The notes under the pieces were generated by a model that saw nothing but the letters and a program-made list of their open reading frames with translations, made no database searches and was not told the origin of the DNA. Source: Caribbeanibacter sp964518305 (GTDB lineage: Bacteria; Gemmatimonadota; Gemmatimonadetes; Palauibacterales; Palauibacteraceae). Taken from it: a DNA stretch of 64,000 nucleotides. Both the position numbers and the translations under genes were made by a program. The DNA is taken from the NCBI GenBank assembly GCA_964518305.1, contig CAZFDK010000008.1, forward strand, positions 1 through 64,000. The letters are read 5' to 3'. Shown here piece by piece: positions 26,465 to 34,914 of this stretch (positions are counted from its first letter, which is position 1; every line of letters begins with the position of its first letter).

Positions 26465-27913
26465 CTACAGCTGTTCGATACGCATCATGTTGGTCGTCCC
26501 GGGAACGTGGAATGGGACCCCGGCGGTGACGACGAAGCCGTCCCCCTCCTCGCCGAAGCCGGCGCTCAGGGCCTCGCCCCGGGCCCGCCCCACCATGGTC
26601 CGGTAGCTGACCTCGTCCCGGAGGAGTACCGGATACACGCCCCAGACCAGGGCCAGCTGGTTGTAGGTGTGCCACTGGTCCGTGACGGCCAGGATCGGGA
26701 CCGTCGGCCTCTGGGCAGACATGACGCGGGCGGTGAACCCGCTCCGGGTCAGGGTGACGATGAACGGCAGGTCGAGTCGCTCCACGGCCTGCAGCGATGC
26801 GGCGGCGATGGCCGCGGACGTCGTCTGCTGGACCTCGGCGCGCTGATCACGTTCCCGCAGGGTCACCCGCCCGGCCTCGGCCCCGCTCTCCTCCTCGGTG
26901 CGGCGGATTATGCGCTCCATCGTCCGCACGGCCTCGACGGGATACTCGCCGATGGCCGTCTCTCCCGAGAGCATCACGGCGTCGGTCCCGTCCAGCAGTG
27001 CGTTGGCCACGTCGGAGACCTCCGCACGGGTGGGCCGCGGCTGATCCGTCATGGAGTCGAGCATCTGGGTGGCGGTGATGCTCGGCCGCGCGAAGCGCTG
27101 TCCCTCCTGGATGATCTGCTTCTGCACCATGGGGACTTCCTCGTACGGGAGCTCCACTCCCAGGTCTCCCCGGGCCACCATCACGCCGTCGCTCTCCCGG
27201 AGGATCGCCGGCAGATCGGTGAGCGCCTGGTCCTTCTCGATCTTGGAGATGATGAGCGTCTCGTCGCTGCACCGGTCCCGGAGGGCCCGCACGTCGTCGG
27301 CTCGCCGGACGAAGCTGAGGGCCACGTAGTCGACACCGAGCTCTTCGACGAACTCCAGGTCCTCCTCGTCCTTCTGCGTCAGGCTGGAGGCGCCGACCTC
27401 GACCCCGGGCAGATTCATTCCCTTCTGCGCCTTCAGGAGGCCGGCGGTGCGGACGCGGGCCACGACGCCGGGGGGCTCCACACGCTCCACCTCCATCTCG
27501 ATCCTCCCGTCGTCCAGGAGGACCGTGTCGCCGGGCGCGAGGTCGTCGGCCAGTCCGGAGTAGGTGGTGGCGATGCAGCGCTCGGGCGGGACGCCGGCGG
27601 CCCTCTCCGTGCCCTCCGGCACGAAGCAGTACACCTGGTCCTCCTCCAGGTCGATCGGCGCTCTCAGGTCGCTCACCCGTATCCGCGGCCCCTGCAGGTC
27701 GGCGACGACCGCCAGCGGCCGCCCGTACTCCCGGGCGAGGTCGCGTACCGTCTCGATGACCCCGGCGGTCTGCTCGTACGTCGCGTGGGAGAAGTTGAGG
27801 CGGACGGCGTTCATCCCCGCCTCGAACAGCTCGCGCAGAGTCTCCGGCTCGGCACTGGCCGGGCCCACCGTGCACACGATCTTGGCTCGCCTGAAGTCGG
27901 GTGCGGCCGTCAT
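26465..27913 (-). CDS. pyk: Pyruvate kinase
   Basis: Glycolytic enzyme making ATP and pyruvate from phosphoenolpyruvate. 482 residues from ATG 27913 (MTAAPDFRRAKIVCTVGPAS). Conserved features: AGMNAVRLNFSHATYEQ, the ADLQGPRIRV loop, the active-site IISKIEKDQAL (catalytic Lys), DGVMVARGDLGVELPYEEVP, ATQMLDSM and TRAEVSDVANALLDGTDAVMLSGETAIG. The C-terminal allosteric domain is complete. It is the first gene of a long leftward run. No clear promoter was found in the 430 bases upstream. Confidence 0.97.
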   Translation of the reverse strand: MTAAPDFRRAKIVCTVGPASAEPETLRELFEAGMNAVRLNFSHATYEQTAGVIETVRDLAREYGRPLAVVADLQGPRIRVSDLRAPIDLEEDQVYCFVPEGTERAAGVPPERCIATTYSGLADDLAPGDTVLLDDGRIEMEVERVEPPGVVARVRTAGLLKAQKGMNLPGVEVGASSLTQKDEEDLEFVEELGVDYVALSFVRRADDVRALRDRCSDETLIISKIEKDQALTDLPAILRESDGVMVARGDLGVELPYEEVPMVQKQIIQEGQRFARPSITATQMLDSMTDQPRPTRAEVSDVANALLDGTDAVMLSGETAIGEYPVEAVRTMERIIRRTEEESGAEAGRVTLRERDQRAEVQQTTSAAIAAASLQAVERLDLPFIVTLTRSGFTARVMSAQRPTVPILAVTDQWHTYNQLALVWGVYPVLLRDEVSYRTMVGRARGEALSAGFGEEGDGFVVTAGVPFHVPGTTNMMRIEQL

Positions 27914-28343
27914 CTGCAGTGGAAGCGGGGTGTCATGCGAACGTCGATCGAGGGAAGCGGGTGTCGCTCGGTGTCCTTCGTCCCCGGGGGAAGCGCCCAC
28001 GGTCCCGGGGAGTTCGCTCGACCCGGAGCCTGCAGGTCGAGATCCGGGGAACGGTGGCGGACCGGAAGGCTCACGCATGCAGTCGCGCGTGCAGCGCCGG
28101 CGGAACAGTAGCCGCTGCGCGAAGGACGAGCAAACCTCCAGCGTCCGTCGAACGGCAGTTCGAAGGGTTGTCGCCACCCCCCTCCGAGAGTAGATTTTCG
28201 GCCGAGGATCGAGCACACGGCGTACCGCGCAGCACCCGGTCGGCGACCCGGCGAGTGATCCCACGCGGCGGGCCTTTCCAAGAACAGATGTTCTCCACGC
28301 CACGGACGCGCTTTCCGGCGGTTTTCCTGCACCTGGAGGCACG
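27914..28343. other. Divergent intergenic region between pyk and the cold-shock genes
   Basis: 430 bases without a supported gene. Its right part holds a plus-strand promoter (28168-28196) and a leader of about 140 bases for the first cold-shock gene, the kind of long leader seen in cspA-type genes. I see no convincing pyk promoter, repeat or RNA gene in the left part. Confidence 0.6.
28168..28196 (+). promoter_or_regulatory. Promoter of the first cold-shock gene
   Basis: TTGTCG (28168-28173), 17-nt spacer, TAGATT (28191-28196), with the start site expected near 28203. The leader to the ATG at 28344 would be about 140 nt. Confidence 0.65.
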
Positions 28344-28571
28344 ATGAGCCGATTGACCGGTACGGTGTAGTGGTTCTCGCAGCCGAAGGGATACGGGTTC
28401 ATAGAGGATCAGGACGGACGCGACCTCTCCCTCCACTATACGGCGATCGAGGGCTCCGGCTTTCGATCGCTCGAGGAGGGCGAGAGCGTCGAGTTCTCGG
28501 TTCGGCAGACCGACCGCGGTCTCCAGGCCCGGGACGTGATACGCACCGACCAGACAGCCTCGGCCGGCTGA
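28344..28571 (+). pseudogene. Cold-shock protein gene with in-frame amber codon
   Basis: From ATG 28344 (GGAGG nearby) the frame reads MSRLTGTV, then TAG at 28368-28370, then WFSQPKGYGFIEDQ and continues uninterrupted to TGA at 28569-28571, 76 codons in all. In cold-shock domains this position is the lysine of GTVKWF, so one A-to-T change (AAG to TAG) explains the stop. RNP1 (KGYGFIE) is intact. RNP2 is altered (DLSLHY instead of VFVHH/F-like), suggesting drift. Either a decaying copy of the intact gene at 28633, a base-call error, or amber read-through. The promoter and ribosome-binding site are still good. Confidence 0.8.
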
Positions 28572-28632
28572 CGCACTGTCGCGGTTCGCCGGTCGGGGCG
28601 ACGACTCAAGCAACACGGAAGGAGAGGGTTCG

Positions 28633-29046
28633 ATGACTCGCAAGACCGGCAACGTGAAGTGGTTTTCGAACGAGAAGGGTTACGGATTCATCGAGCAGGA
28701 AGATGGTGAGGACGTCTTCGTCCACCACTCGGACATCGAGGGCGACGGCTACAAGACACTGAAGCAGGGCGAGATGGTCGAGTACGAGATCATCGAGGCG
28801 GACAAGGGGCCCAAGGCCCAGAGCGTCGTCCGCAGCGACGGTGCCGACGGAAACGGCTCCGACGCCTCGTCCGAGAGCCGGGAGGCCGGCGGCGAGTCGT
28901 CGGCACGAAACGGCGGCTCCAGCCGGAGCGCCCCCTCCGCCGGGTCAAGCTCCGACGGCTCGGAACGGAACGAGCCACAGGCGGACTCCAGCCTCGCCAG
29001 CCAGCTCAGAAAGAAGCTCACCGACCGCTTCCTGAGCGGAAGCTGA
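28633..29046 (+). CDS. Cold-shock domain protein with low-complexity C-terminal tail
   Basis: 137 residues. Residues 1-70 form a normal cold-shock domain: GNVKWFSNEKGYGFIEQEDGEDVFVHHSDI with RNP1 (KGYGFI) and RNP2 (VFVHH). It binds single-stranded RNA/DNA and acts as an RNA chaperone. The tail of about 65 residues is Ser/Gly/Asp/Glu-rich and disordered, ending in a short basic helix (LASQLRKKLTDRFLSGS). Classical CspA is about 70 aa, so the tail is an addition. It starts at ATG 28633 behind AAGGAGAGG. It lies 61 bases after the interrupted copy and may share its promoter. Confidence 0.93.
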   Translation: MTRKTGNVKWFSNEKGYGFIEQEDGEDVFVHHSDIEGDGYKTLKQGEMVEYEIIEADKGPKAQSVVRSDGADGNGSDASSESREAGGESSARNGGSSRSAPSAGSSSDGSERNEPQADSSLASQLRKKLTDRFLSGS

Positions 29047-29218
29047 GCGCTCCCGGGGTCCGGGAACAGGCCGTCCTCTCGGGGGTTCTACGAGGGGCGA
29101 CCAGCCTCACAGCTGTGGATCAGCCGGACGGCTGAACCGAAACGAACGAAGGCGACGAGGACGCTGGCGGCGCTGCCCTGGCCCGCGTTGTTTTCCCGAC
29201 CCTCAGGAGGGGATGTAG

Positions 29219-29404
29219 TTGGAGTATCGAGTCGGCAGGAACGAGGATCTCAACCGCGCGCTCAGGAAGTTCCGACGCAAGGTGCAGCGGGCCGGCATCT
29301 TCCGTGACATGAAGAGAATTCGCTATTACGAGAAGCCCAGCGAGGCACGACGCCGCAAGGAGAAGGCGGCCGCCCGCCGACGGCGCCGCCGACAGCGGAG
29401 CTGA
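29219..29404 (+). CDS. rpsU: 30S ribosomal protein S21
   Basis: Very basic 61-residue protein: MEYRVGRNEDLNRALRKFRR, KVQRAGIFRDMKRIRYYEKP and an Arg/Lys tail, matching bS21. The start is TTG 29219 with AGGAGG at 29205-29210; there is no in-frame ATG. It is followed by a strong intrinsic terminator at 29452-29485. Upstream is the cold-shock gene, 172 bases away, and the two may share transcription. Confidence 0.95.
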   Translation: MEYRVGRNEDLNRALRKFRRKVQRAGIFRDMKRIRYYEKPSEARRRKEKAAARRRRRRQRS

Positions 29405-29451
29405 GCCGCCGGACGAGCGCGAGACCGGCTGTCGACAGCACTCCGGCTACG

Positions 29452-29485
29452 AAACCCGCCGACCCCGCAGGTCGGCGGGTTTTTT
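29452..29485 (+). terminator. Rho-independent terminator after rpsU
   Basis: AAACCCGCCGACC pairs with GGTCGGCGGGTTT around a short CCGCA loop and is followed by a run of six T on the plus strand. It is the only clear hairpin-plus-T-run in the window. With A residues on the other side it may also end the convergent HD gene. Confidence 0.93.
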
Positions 29486-29528
29486 GCTCTCTCCGGGCCT
29501 CGTCTCCTGTCGAGGCTGACTTCCGGAC

Positions 29529-30395
29529 TCAGAGCTGAAAGCGCTCCACCAGCTGCTTCTCCTCTTCCGCCTCGATGTGGGCCTCGACCTGGATGAAGCG
29601 CTCGAGACCGGATCCGGAAAGCTTCTCACGGAGAAGCTGGTCCACCTGGAACACCCCGGCCGAGTTGGTCATCTCCACGCGGACGCGCACCGGCGTCGCG
29701 TCTCCCTCCTCGATGAGCACCGACTCGATGGCGGCCGCCGACACCGAGTGGATGGATGTGGATCCGCGCTCGAAGGGGATACGTGACCGCCCTTCCGCCA
29801 TGTCCAGCGCATCCGCGATCCGCAGCACCCCCGCCTCCACGGTCAGGGGCGTGCCGCCCGCACGGTGCGCGATGATGGCGTGCAGGATCTCCGAGCGGAG
29901 GACGGTGTCCCGGGGCGGGTCGTAGAAGTCACCCAGCAGCTCCCGCAGCTTGGGCTGGGCCACGAACAGCGAGTACGCCTCGTGGTTCTCCCGATGGATC
30001 GACATGCCCACGTCGTGGAAGAGTGCCGCCATCACGACGACGATCTCGGCGTCCTCCTTCTCCATCCCGTAGTCCCGCATCACGCTGGACGGAATGCCGG
30101 CGTCCACCAGCAGCCGGAGGAGCTTGAGGGCGGAGTTGGCGACGATCTGCATGTGCACGGGGCCGTGGTCGGACATGTTGAGCCGGTCGACGGCGTTCAC
30201 GTTGGCCGCCACCCACTGGGCGTAGAGCTCGTCGTCCTCGTTCAGCCGTTCCACGAGGTCCGCCAACCTGGGGTTGTGTCGGGCCGGCACGCGGATCTGA
30301 ATCCGGTCTTCGAAGCGCTCCTCCGGGGAGCCCGGCTCGGGTGGGCCGCTCCCCCCGGCCGAGGCGCCCGCGTCACTCGTGTCGTCTTCGGTCAT
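29529..30395 (-). CDS. HD-domain metal-dependent phosphohydrolase
   Basis: 288 residues. An acidic, Gly/Ser-rich N-terminus of about 40 residues precedes an HD domain: His in SDHGPVHMQIV, the HD pair in MAALFHDVGMSIHRENHE (near 125), His in LHAIIAHRAGG, and Asp in RIADALDMAEGR. The C-terminal ~80 residues (VEMTNSAGVFQVDQLLREKL) form an alpha/beta extension. HD proteins hydrolyse nucleotides or cyclic dinucleotides; this one lacks the GYP motif of c-di-GMP phosphodiesterases, so the substrate is unknown. It lies 45 bases downstream of an aminotransferase gene on the same strand. Confidence 0.9.
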   Translation of the reverse strand: MTEDDTSDAGASAGGSGPPEPGSPEERFEDRIQIRVPARHNPRLADLVERLNEDDELYAQWVAANVNAVDRLNMSDHGPVHMQIVANSALKLLRLLVDAGIPSSVMRDYGMEKEDAEIVVVMAALFHDVGMSIHRENHEAYSLFVAQPKLRELLGDFYDPPRDTVLRSEILHAIIAHRAGGTPLTVEAGVLRIADALDMAEGRSRIPFERGSTSIHSVSAAAIESVLIEEGDATPVRVRVEMTNSAGVFQVDQLLREKLSGSGLERFIQVEAHIEAEEEKQLVERFQL

Positions 30396-30440
30396 GGGTC
30401 TCCTGTCGTCGGTGTCGTTTCAGAGGCAGGGTCCGAGGGC

Positions 30441-31715
30441 TCAGAGCGAGGCGAGCCGCGCGGCGGCCTTCTCCAGCGTCTCCTCCGTCTTGCAGAAGGC
30501 GAACCGCACGAGATCTCGTCCACGCTCCGGCTCGGAAAAGAAGCTCGATCCCGGAACGGGTGCGACACCGACCTCCCGCGTCAGCCAGTGCGCGAACTCG
30601 TCGTCGGGCAGGTCGCTCACGGCCGAGAAGTCCGCGAGGACGTAGTAGGCCCCCTCCGGACGCGAGCAGCGGAACCCGGCCCCGATGAGAGCCTCGTGCA
30701 GGATCTCCCGCCTCCTGCGGTAGTCCTCCTCGAGAGCCTCGTAATACTCCGCTCCGAGCTGCTCCAGGCCCGCCGCCACTCCCTCCTGCAGCGGCGCGGG
30801 GGCACCGACGGTCAGAAAATCGTGGACCTTCCGGATCGCATCGGTGGCCTCCGGCGGCGCCACGATCCACCCGATCCTCCAACCCGTGATGGAGAACGTC
30901 TTGGAGGCCCCGCTCACCGTGACCGTGCGCTCCCGCATGCCGGGCAGGGAAGCCATCGAACGGTGCTCTCCCTCGTACCAGATGTGCTCGTAGATCTCGT
31001 CCGTGAACACGTAGGCGTCGTGCCGGCGGCACAGCTCCGCCACCCCCTCCATCTCCCGGCGGTCGAAGACCCGGCCCGTGGGGTTGTTCGGCGTGTTCAG
31101 AACCACGGCCCGGGTCCGGTCGCTGAAGGCACGCTGCAGCCGCTCGAGGTCGATGGTGCGGTCTTCGGCCAGCCGGACGAACACCGGCTCGGCCCCGCAC
31201 AGCTCGGCATCGGGGCCGTAGTTCTCGTAGAACGGCTCGAGGATGACGACTTCGTCACCGGGGTTCACCAGGGCGAGAAACGTGGAGGCCATGGCCTCGG
31301 TGGCCCCGCAGGCCACGGTGATCTCGCGGTCCGGGTCCACGTCGAGGTCGTAGTGCCGGGACTGGTGCGCGGCGATTGCCTCCCGCAGGCGGTCGCTCCC
31401 CCAGGTGATGGCGTACTGGTTGATCCCCTCGGCGATGGCCCGCTGCCCCTCCCGCTTGATCAGATCGGGCGCGGGAAAATTGGGGAAGCCCTGCGCCAGG
31501 TTGACGGCGTCGTGCTTCCGTGCCAGGCGGGTCATGCCCCGGATCACGGACTCCGTGAAACCGTGGGTGCGCCTGGCCGTGCCCGCCGAAACGTCCGACG
31601 CAGTCTCGTCTGCGGTCTCCAAGGTCTGAGCCTCCCTGCCGTATACGTGGTCCGCGCCGGGTGCGTCGAGCGGCCGGCTGTCCCCGGCGGCGACGGGCGG
31701 CGACGGCCCGATCAT
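30441..31715 (-). CDS. Class I/II PLP aminotransferase (kynurenine/methionine-type)
   Basis: Fold-type I aminotransferase: NLAQGFPNFPAPDLIKREG, QYAITWGSDRLREAIA, ACGATEAMASTFLALVNPGDEV, LNTPNNPTGRVFDR, FTDEIYEHIWYEG and the PLP-lysine segment VSGASKTFSITGWRIGW. The pattern is like kynurenine-oxoglutarate/glutamine transaminase K and YbdL-type enzymes acting on methionine or aromatic amino acids. From ATG 31715 it is 424 aa, about 30 residues longer than relatives, so a later start is possible. A TTGACA-type promoter ends close to this ATG, implying a leaderless or nearly leaderless mRNA. A TTG at 31754 lies within the -35 box and cannot be the start if that promoter is used. Confidence 0.9.
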   Translation of the reverse strand: MIGPSPPVAAGDSRPLDAPGADHVYGREAQTLETADETASDVSAGTARRTHGFTESVIRGMTRLARKHDAVNLAQGFPNFPAPDLIKREGQRAIAEGINQYAITWGSDRLREAIAAHQSRHYDLDVDPDREITVACGATEAMASTFLALVNPGDEVVILEPFYENYGPDAELCGAEPVFVRLAEDRTIDLERLQRAFSDRTRAVVLNTPNNPTGRVFDRREMEGVAELCRRHDAYVFTDEIYEHIWYEGEHRSMASLPGMRERTVTVSGASKTFSITGWRIGWIVAPPEATDAIRKVHDFLTVGAPAPLQEGVAAGLEQLGAEYYEALEEDYRRRREILHEALIGAGFRCSRPEGAYYVLADFSAVSDLPDDEFAHWLTREVGVAPVPGSSFFSEPERGRDLVRFAFCKTEETLEKAAARLASL

Positions 31716-31725
31716 CACGGGGCAA

Positions 31726-31754
31726 TATGCAGAGGCGCGGGGTACGGGTGTCAA
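31726..31754 (-). promoter_or_regulatory. Promoter of the aminotransferase gene
   Basis: Minus strand: consensus TTGACA (31754-31749), 17-nt spacer, TGCATA (31731-31726); an overlapping TATT lies 2-3 bases further. The start site near 31718 is just before GTGATG (31718-31713), so the transcript would be leaderless or nearly so. Confidence 0.6.
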
Positions 31755-31849
31755 CGTGGCGGCCGGCCGCCGCGAGGCGAGGAACGAACCTCCGACCGCC
31801 GGAGTTAAAGATACACGCGTGTCCCATCCCCAGCGGCCGGGAGGCCACA

Positions 31850-32464
31850 GTGAGTCGACGACAGATGGAGCGGCGGAAGTTTCGCCAGGCGCTCATTCCG
31901 GGCATCGTACTCTCTCTCGCTGCCCACCTGCTCCTGCTCGGACTCGGCAACTTCGGCCTTCCGTCATGGACCGACACGGACTCGAACCGGGACCGTGAGG
32001 AACGGGCCCATGAGTGGGCGGATCGGAGCCTCGAGGTCGTGAACCTCCGGCCCAGGGCGGTCCGGAAGGCGAGGAACCCGGCCGCCGGCGCGGCCTCCTC
32101 CGACCGTCGGGCGGACAGAGCGGCCTCCAGTGCTCCCGCACCCGCCGTGCGCGCTCCCTCCTCTCCGGCCCGGGCTGCCGAGCCCGTGGACGTCCCGTCC
32201 GTGATGGTGGCCGTCGCCGCGGAGGAGGGGGAAGAGCGCCTCAGCGCCTCGGACCTCGCCGCGCTCTTCCCGGGAGGCAGCGAGATGCCGAAGCCCACCA
32301 GCCGGGCCGCCCGCGAGGCGTCCGGGGAGTCCCGCGACGCCGGGGATCGCTTCGCGGGCGCGCGAAGCACCCGCCGCGCGGGCTCGAGCGGCGGAGGCTG
32401 CGTCGTCCGCCCCGGGACCGCCATCAACCGACGGTTCCCGGAGGACATCACCATCGGCGGCTGA
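31850..32464 (+). CDS. TonB-like inner-membrane-anchored protein
   Basis: 204 residues from the GTG at 31850 (GGGAGG upstream). The positively charged N-terminus RRQMERRKFRQ is followed by one transmembrane helix (ALIPGIVLSLAAHLLLLGLGNFGL), whose SLAAHLLLL pattern is common in TonB/TolA-like proteins. A long Pro/Ala/Arg-rich periplasmic linker follows. The C-terminus (SGGGCVVRPGTAINRRFPE) lacks a recognisable TonB receptor-binding domain. It may transmit force or anchor a partner (inference). It begins an operon with the next two genes. Confidence 0.65.
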   Translation: MSRRQMERRKFRQALIPGIVLSLAAHLLLLGLGNFGLPSWTDTDSNRDREERAHEWADRSLEVVNLRPRAVRKARNPAAGAASSDRRADRAASSAPAPAVRAPSSPARAAEPVDVPSVMVAVAAEEGEERLSASDLAALFPGGSEMPKPTSRAAREASGESRDAGDRFAGARSTRRAGSSGGGCVVRPGTAINRRFPEDITIGG

Positions 32465-32465
32465 C

Positions 32466-33203
32466 GTGACGGACGTCCGACCTCCACATCTGACGGCCAG
32501 CCTCCTGGTCGCGGCGCTCCTCCTCGCCCCGGCCCGACCGTTCCCCGGCCCGCGGCTCTCCCCTTCGGCGGCGTCCCTCCGGCCGTCCACCCCGACGGAC
32601 ACCATCGTCGAGAGCTTCCACGGTTACGAGTTCGGCACGCCGGCGGACCATATCGGGGAGATCGACATCTCCCGACCCCCCGACGCGCGGATGGACGGCC
32701 TCGAGGTCTACGCGCGCTCGCTCCGCTTCATCGGGACGCCGACCCGGGCCTACTTCTACCTCGACTCGGCCGATTATCGCCTCCGCCGCGGGAAGCACCT
32801 CATCGAGCCCGACGCGTCGTCCTGCGTACGTCAGCTGACGACGCTCCGCCTCATGGTGGCCGGCACCAACCCGGATCTCAGCGTTCACGTGATCCGCGGC
32901 TCCGGTGCGGAACGGAACGAGGTGGGGACAGAGCCCGGCGCCCCGCCGGTCCAGTGTCCCGGCTTCATGGAGGCGGATGAGGCCCGGGAGTGGTCGGTGC
33001 TGTTCCGGAATCCCGACACGGGCGCCGTGGAGGTCCGGATGGAGCTGTTTCGCCGCGAGGGACAGCCCCGCATTCTCGCCTGCTACCTGAACAGAGACGA
33101 TTGCGACTGGCCCGATTCCGTGGCTGTCGAGCCGGGGCCGAAGCTGCTGGCTCCCGGCCGGGGACCGGACACCACGGATGCACGTCGAGAGGAACGAGGA
33201 TGA
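32466..33203 (+). CDS. Secreted protein of unknown function
   Basis: 245 residues from GTG 32466, one base after the previous stop. An N-terminal hydrophobic signal (LTASLLVAALLLAPARPFPG) precedes an extracytoplasmic domain with four cysteines (SSCVRQL, VQCPGF, ILACYL, RDDCDW) that could pair. The body (TIVESFHGYEFGTPADHIGE, AYFYLDSADYRLRRGKHL) looks beta-rich. No family recognised. The stop overlaps the next start as ATGA, so it is translationally coupled to the amidohydrolase gene. Confidence 0.6.
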   Translation: MTDVRPPHLTASLLVAALLLAPARPFPGPRLSPSAASLRPSTPTDTIVESFHGYEFGTPADHIGEIDISRPPDARMDGLEVYARSLRFIGTPTRAYFYLDSADYRLRRGKHLIEPDASSCVRQLTTLRLMVAGTNPDLSVHVIRGSGAERNEVGTEPGAPPVQCPGFMEADEAREWSVLFRNPDTGAVEVRMELFRREGQPRILACYLNRDDCDWPDSVAVEPGPKLLAPGRGPDTTDARREERG

Positions 33204-34819
33204 TGGAGACGCAGGAAATGACCACGGACGACAGCGAGGTCCTGGTGGTGGCGGACCGGGTTCACACGCTCCGACCGGGCGGCCCCGGTACGACGCGCCC
33301 TCTGCCCGACGCGGTGCTCGTCCGCTCCGGCGACGTGACCGCCGTGGGACCGGCCGAGGACCTCAGGGAGGCCGTCCCCGGGATTTCGATCCTGGACCTG
33401 CGGGGGAGCGTGATCACGCCCGGCCTGACCGACTCCCACCTCCATCTGCTCGAGTGGGCACGGGCCCGACGCGAGGTCGACCTCAGCCGCGCCTCCACGC
33501 CGGAGGGCGCAGCCGAGGCTGTCGCTCGCGAGGCGCGCGAGGAGAGCGCGGGATGGATCCGGGGGCACGGCTGGAGCCGCCACCGGTTGAATGGATTCCC
33601 GCACCGGAGCGACCTCGACGCACACCTGCCGGAGCGACCGGTCGCGCTCCAGAGCCACGACATGCACGCCCTGTGGCTCAACAGCGAGGCCCTTCGCCGC
33701 CTCGGCCTCGACGAGGAAACGCCCGATCCCGCCGACGGCCGCCTGGTCCGTGATGACGAGGGCCGGATCACCGGCGTGCTGCTGGAGAAGGCCGTGGAGA
33801 TCGCCATCGAGGGCATCCCGGAGCCCGGGGACGCGGAGCTCCTCGGGCACATTCGCGAGGCCCAGTCGGCCCTGCACCGGATGGGCTTCACGGGCGTCCA
33901 CTCCATCGAGATGCACGGATCCAGGTTCCGCTCGCTGCGCCTCCTCCGCAGGCTCCGGGAGCGCGACGAGCTGCGGCTGCGGGTTCTCCAGCATCTGCCC
34001 CATGGTCTCCTGGAGGCGGCCGTCGGGCTCGGGCTACGGAGCGGCTACGGGGACGAGTTCCTGCGGGTGGGGGCGATGAAGTTCTTCCTGGACGGGACGC
34101 TCGGCTCCGGAACGGCCTGGCTCGCCGAGCCCGGGACTCGGGCCGGTGCCGGCGAACCGCTCATGTCCACCTCGGAGTTCCGGGCCCGTGTCGAGTCCGC
34201 GGCCGCCGCCGGCCTGTCCAGCGCCGTGCACGCCATCGGCGACGAGGCCGTCCAGGTGGCGGCGGAATGCCTGAGCGGGGCGGCCACCGGCGACCTGCCG
34301 ATGCCCCCGCGCGTGGAGCATGCGCAGCTGATCGATCCGGATCGGCTCTCGCGGGACCTGGCCACCGGTCTCGTCTTCTCCGTGCAACCGTCGCACTTCT
34401 TCTCGGACTGGCGCGACGCAGAAGAGCAGTGGGGGGCGGAGCGCTGCCGCGGGGCTTTCGCCTTCCAGACCCTGCTGGACCGGGACGGAACCCTGGCCTT
34501 CGGCTCGGATGCCCCCGTGGAGCCGCCCGACCCCGGGCGAGCGCTCTTCGCCGCCACCTCCCGCCGGGGGCTCGACGGGGAACCCTCCGGCGGCTGGCAC
34601 CCGGAGCAGAGGATCTCCGTCCGCGAGGCCTTCAGCGCCCACACGACGGGACCGTCGGCGGCAGCCGGCGAGGAAAACCGGACCGGACGCCTGCTTCCCG
34701 GATTCCGGGCCGACCTCGTGGCCTGGGACCGCGACCCGCTCTCGGCCGTGGGGCGGGGACTGCTGGAGATGGAGCCGGTGGCCACAATGGTGGGCGGCGA
34801 GGTGGTCTGGCGCAGCTGA
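33200..34819 (+). CDS. Amidohydrolase family protein (YtcJ-like)
   Basis: 539-residue metal-dependent hydrolase of the amidohydrolase-3 group. The metal-binding HxH is in GLTDSHLHLLEWARAR (near residues 77-81). Other family marks are the QSHDMHALWLNSEAL and DEETPDPADGRLVRD repeats seen in YtcJ-like enzymes, KFFLDGTLGSGTAWL, SSAVHAIGDEAVQVA (His ligand), RVEHAQLIDP (His ligand) and FGSDAPVEPPDP (Asp). The substrate (N-acyl or urea-like amide) is unknown. No signal peptide, so cytoplasmic. The start is ATG 33200, overlapping the previous stop; an adjacent ATG at 33203 is equivalent. Confidence 0.88.
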   Translation: MMETQEMTTDDSEVLVVADRVHTLRPGGPGTTRPLPDAVLVRSGDVTAVGPAEDLREAVPGISILDLRGSVITPGLTDSHLHLLEWARARREVDLSRASTPEGAAEAVAREAREESAGWIRGHGWSRHRLNGFPHRSDLDAHLPERPVALQSHDMHALWLNSEALRRLGLDEETPDPADGRLVRDDEGRITGVLLEKAVEIAIEGIPEPGDAELLGHIREAQSALHRMGFTGVHSIEMHGSRFRSLRLLRRLRERDELRLRVLQHLPHGLLEAAVGLGLRSGYGDEFLRVGAMKFFLDGTLGSGTAWLAEPGTRAGAGEPLMSTSEFRARVESAAAAGLSSAVHAIGDEAVQVAAECLSGAATGDLPMPPRVEHAQLIDPDRLSRDLATGLVFSVQPSHFFSDWRDAEEQWGAERCRGAFAFQTLLDRDGTLAFGSDAPVEPPDPGRALFAATSRRGLDGEPSGGWHPEQRISVREAFSAHTTGPSAAAGEENRTGRLLPGFRADLVAWDRDPLSAVGRGLLEMEPVATMVGGEVVWRS

Positions 34820-34877
34820 GCCCGCCCCTCCGGCAGCCGAGAACGGCCGGGCCGCCGGATCCCGGGGGGCGGGGGGC

Positions 34878-34906
34878 TTGCCGAACAAAAGCCGAAAGTA
34901 TATTCT
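34878..34906 (+). promoter_or_regulatory. Promoter of the intein-containing radical SAM gene
   Basis: TTGCCG (34878-34883), 17-nt spacer, TATTCT (34901-34906). The expected start near 34913 is next to GTG 34915, so the mRNA is probably leaderless. The stretch is A/T-rich compared with its surroundings. Confidence 0.65.
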
Positions 34907-34914
34907 GCGACCCT

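Noticed and set aside
28370..28636. Frame starting just after the amber codon as a separate gene
   Set aside because: It is a different frame from the cold-shock coding sequence, has no ribosome-binding site and no recognisable product.
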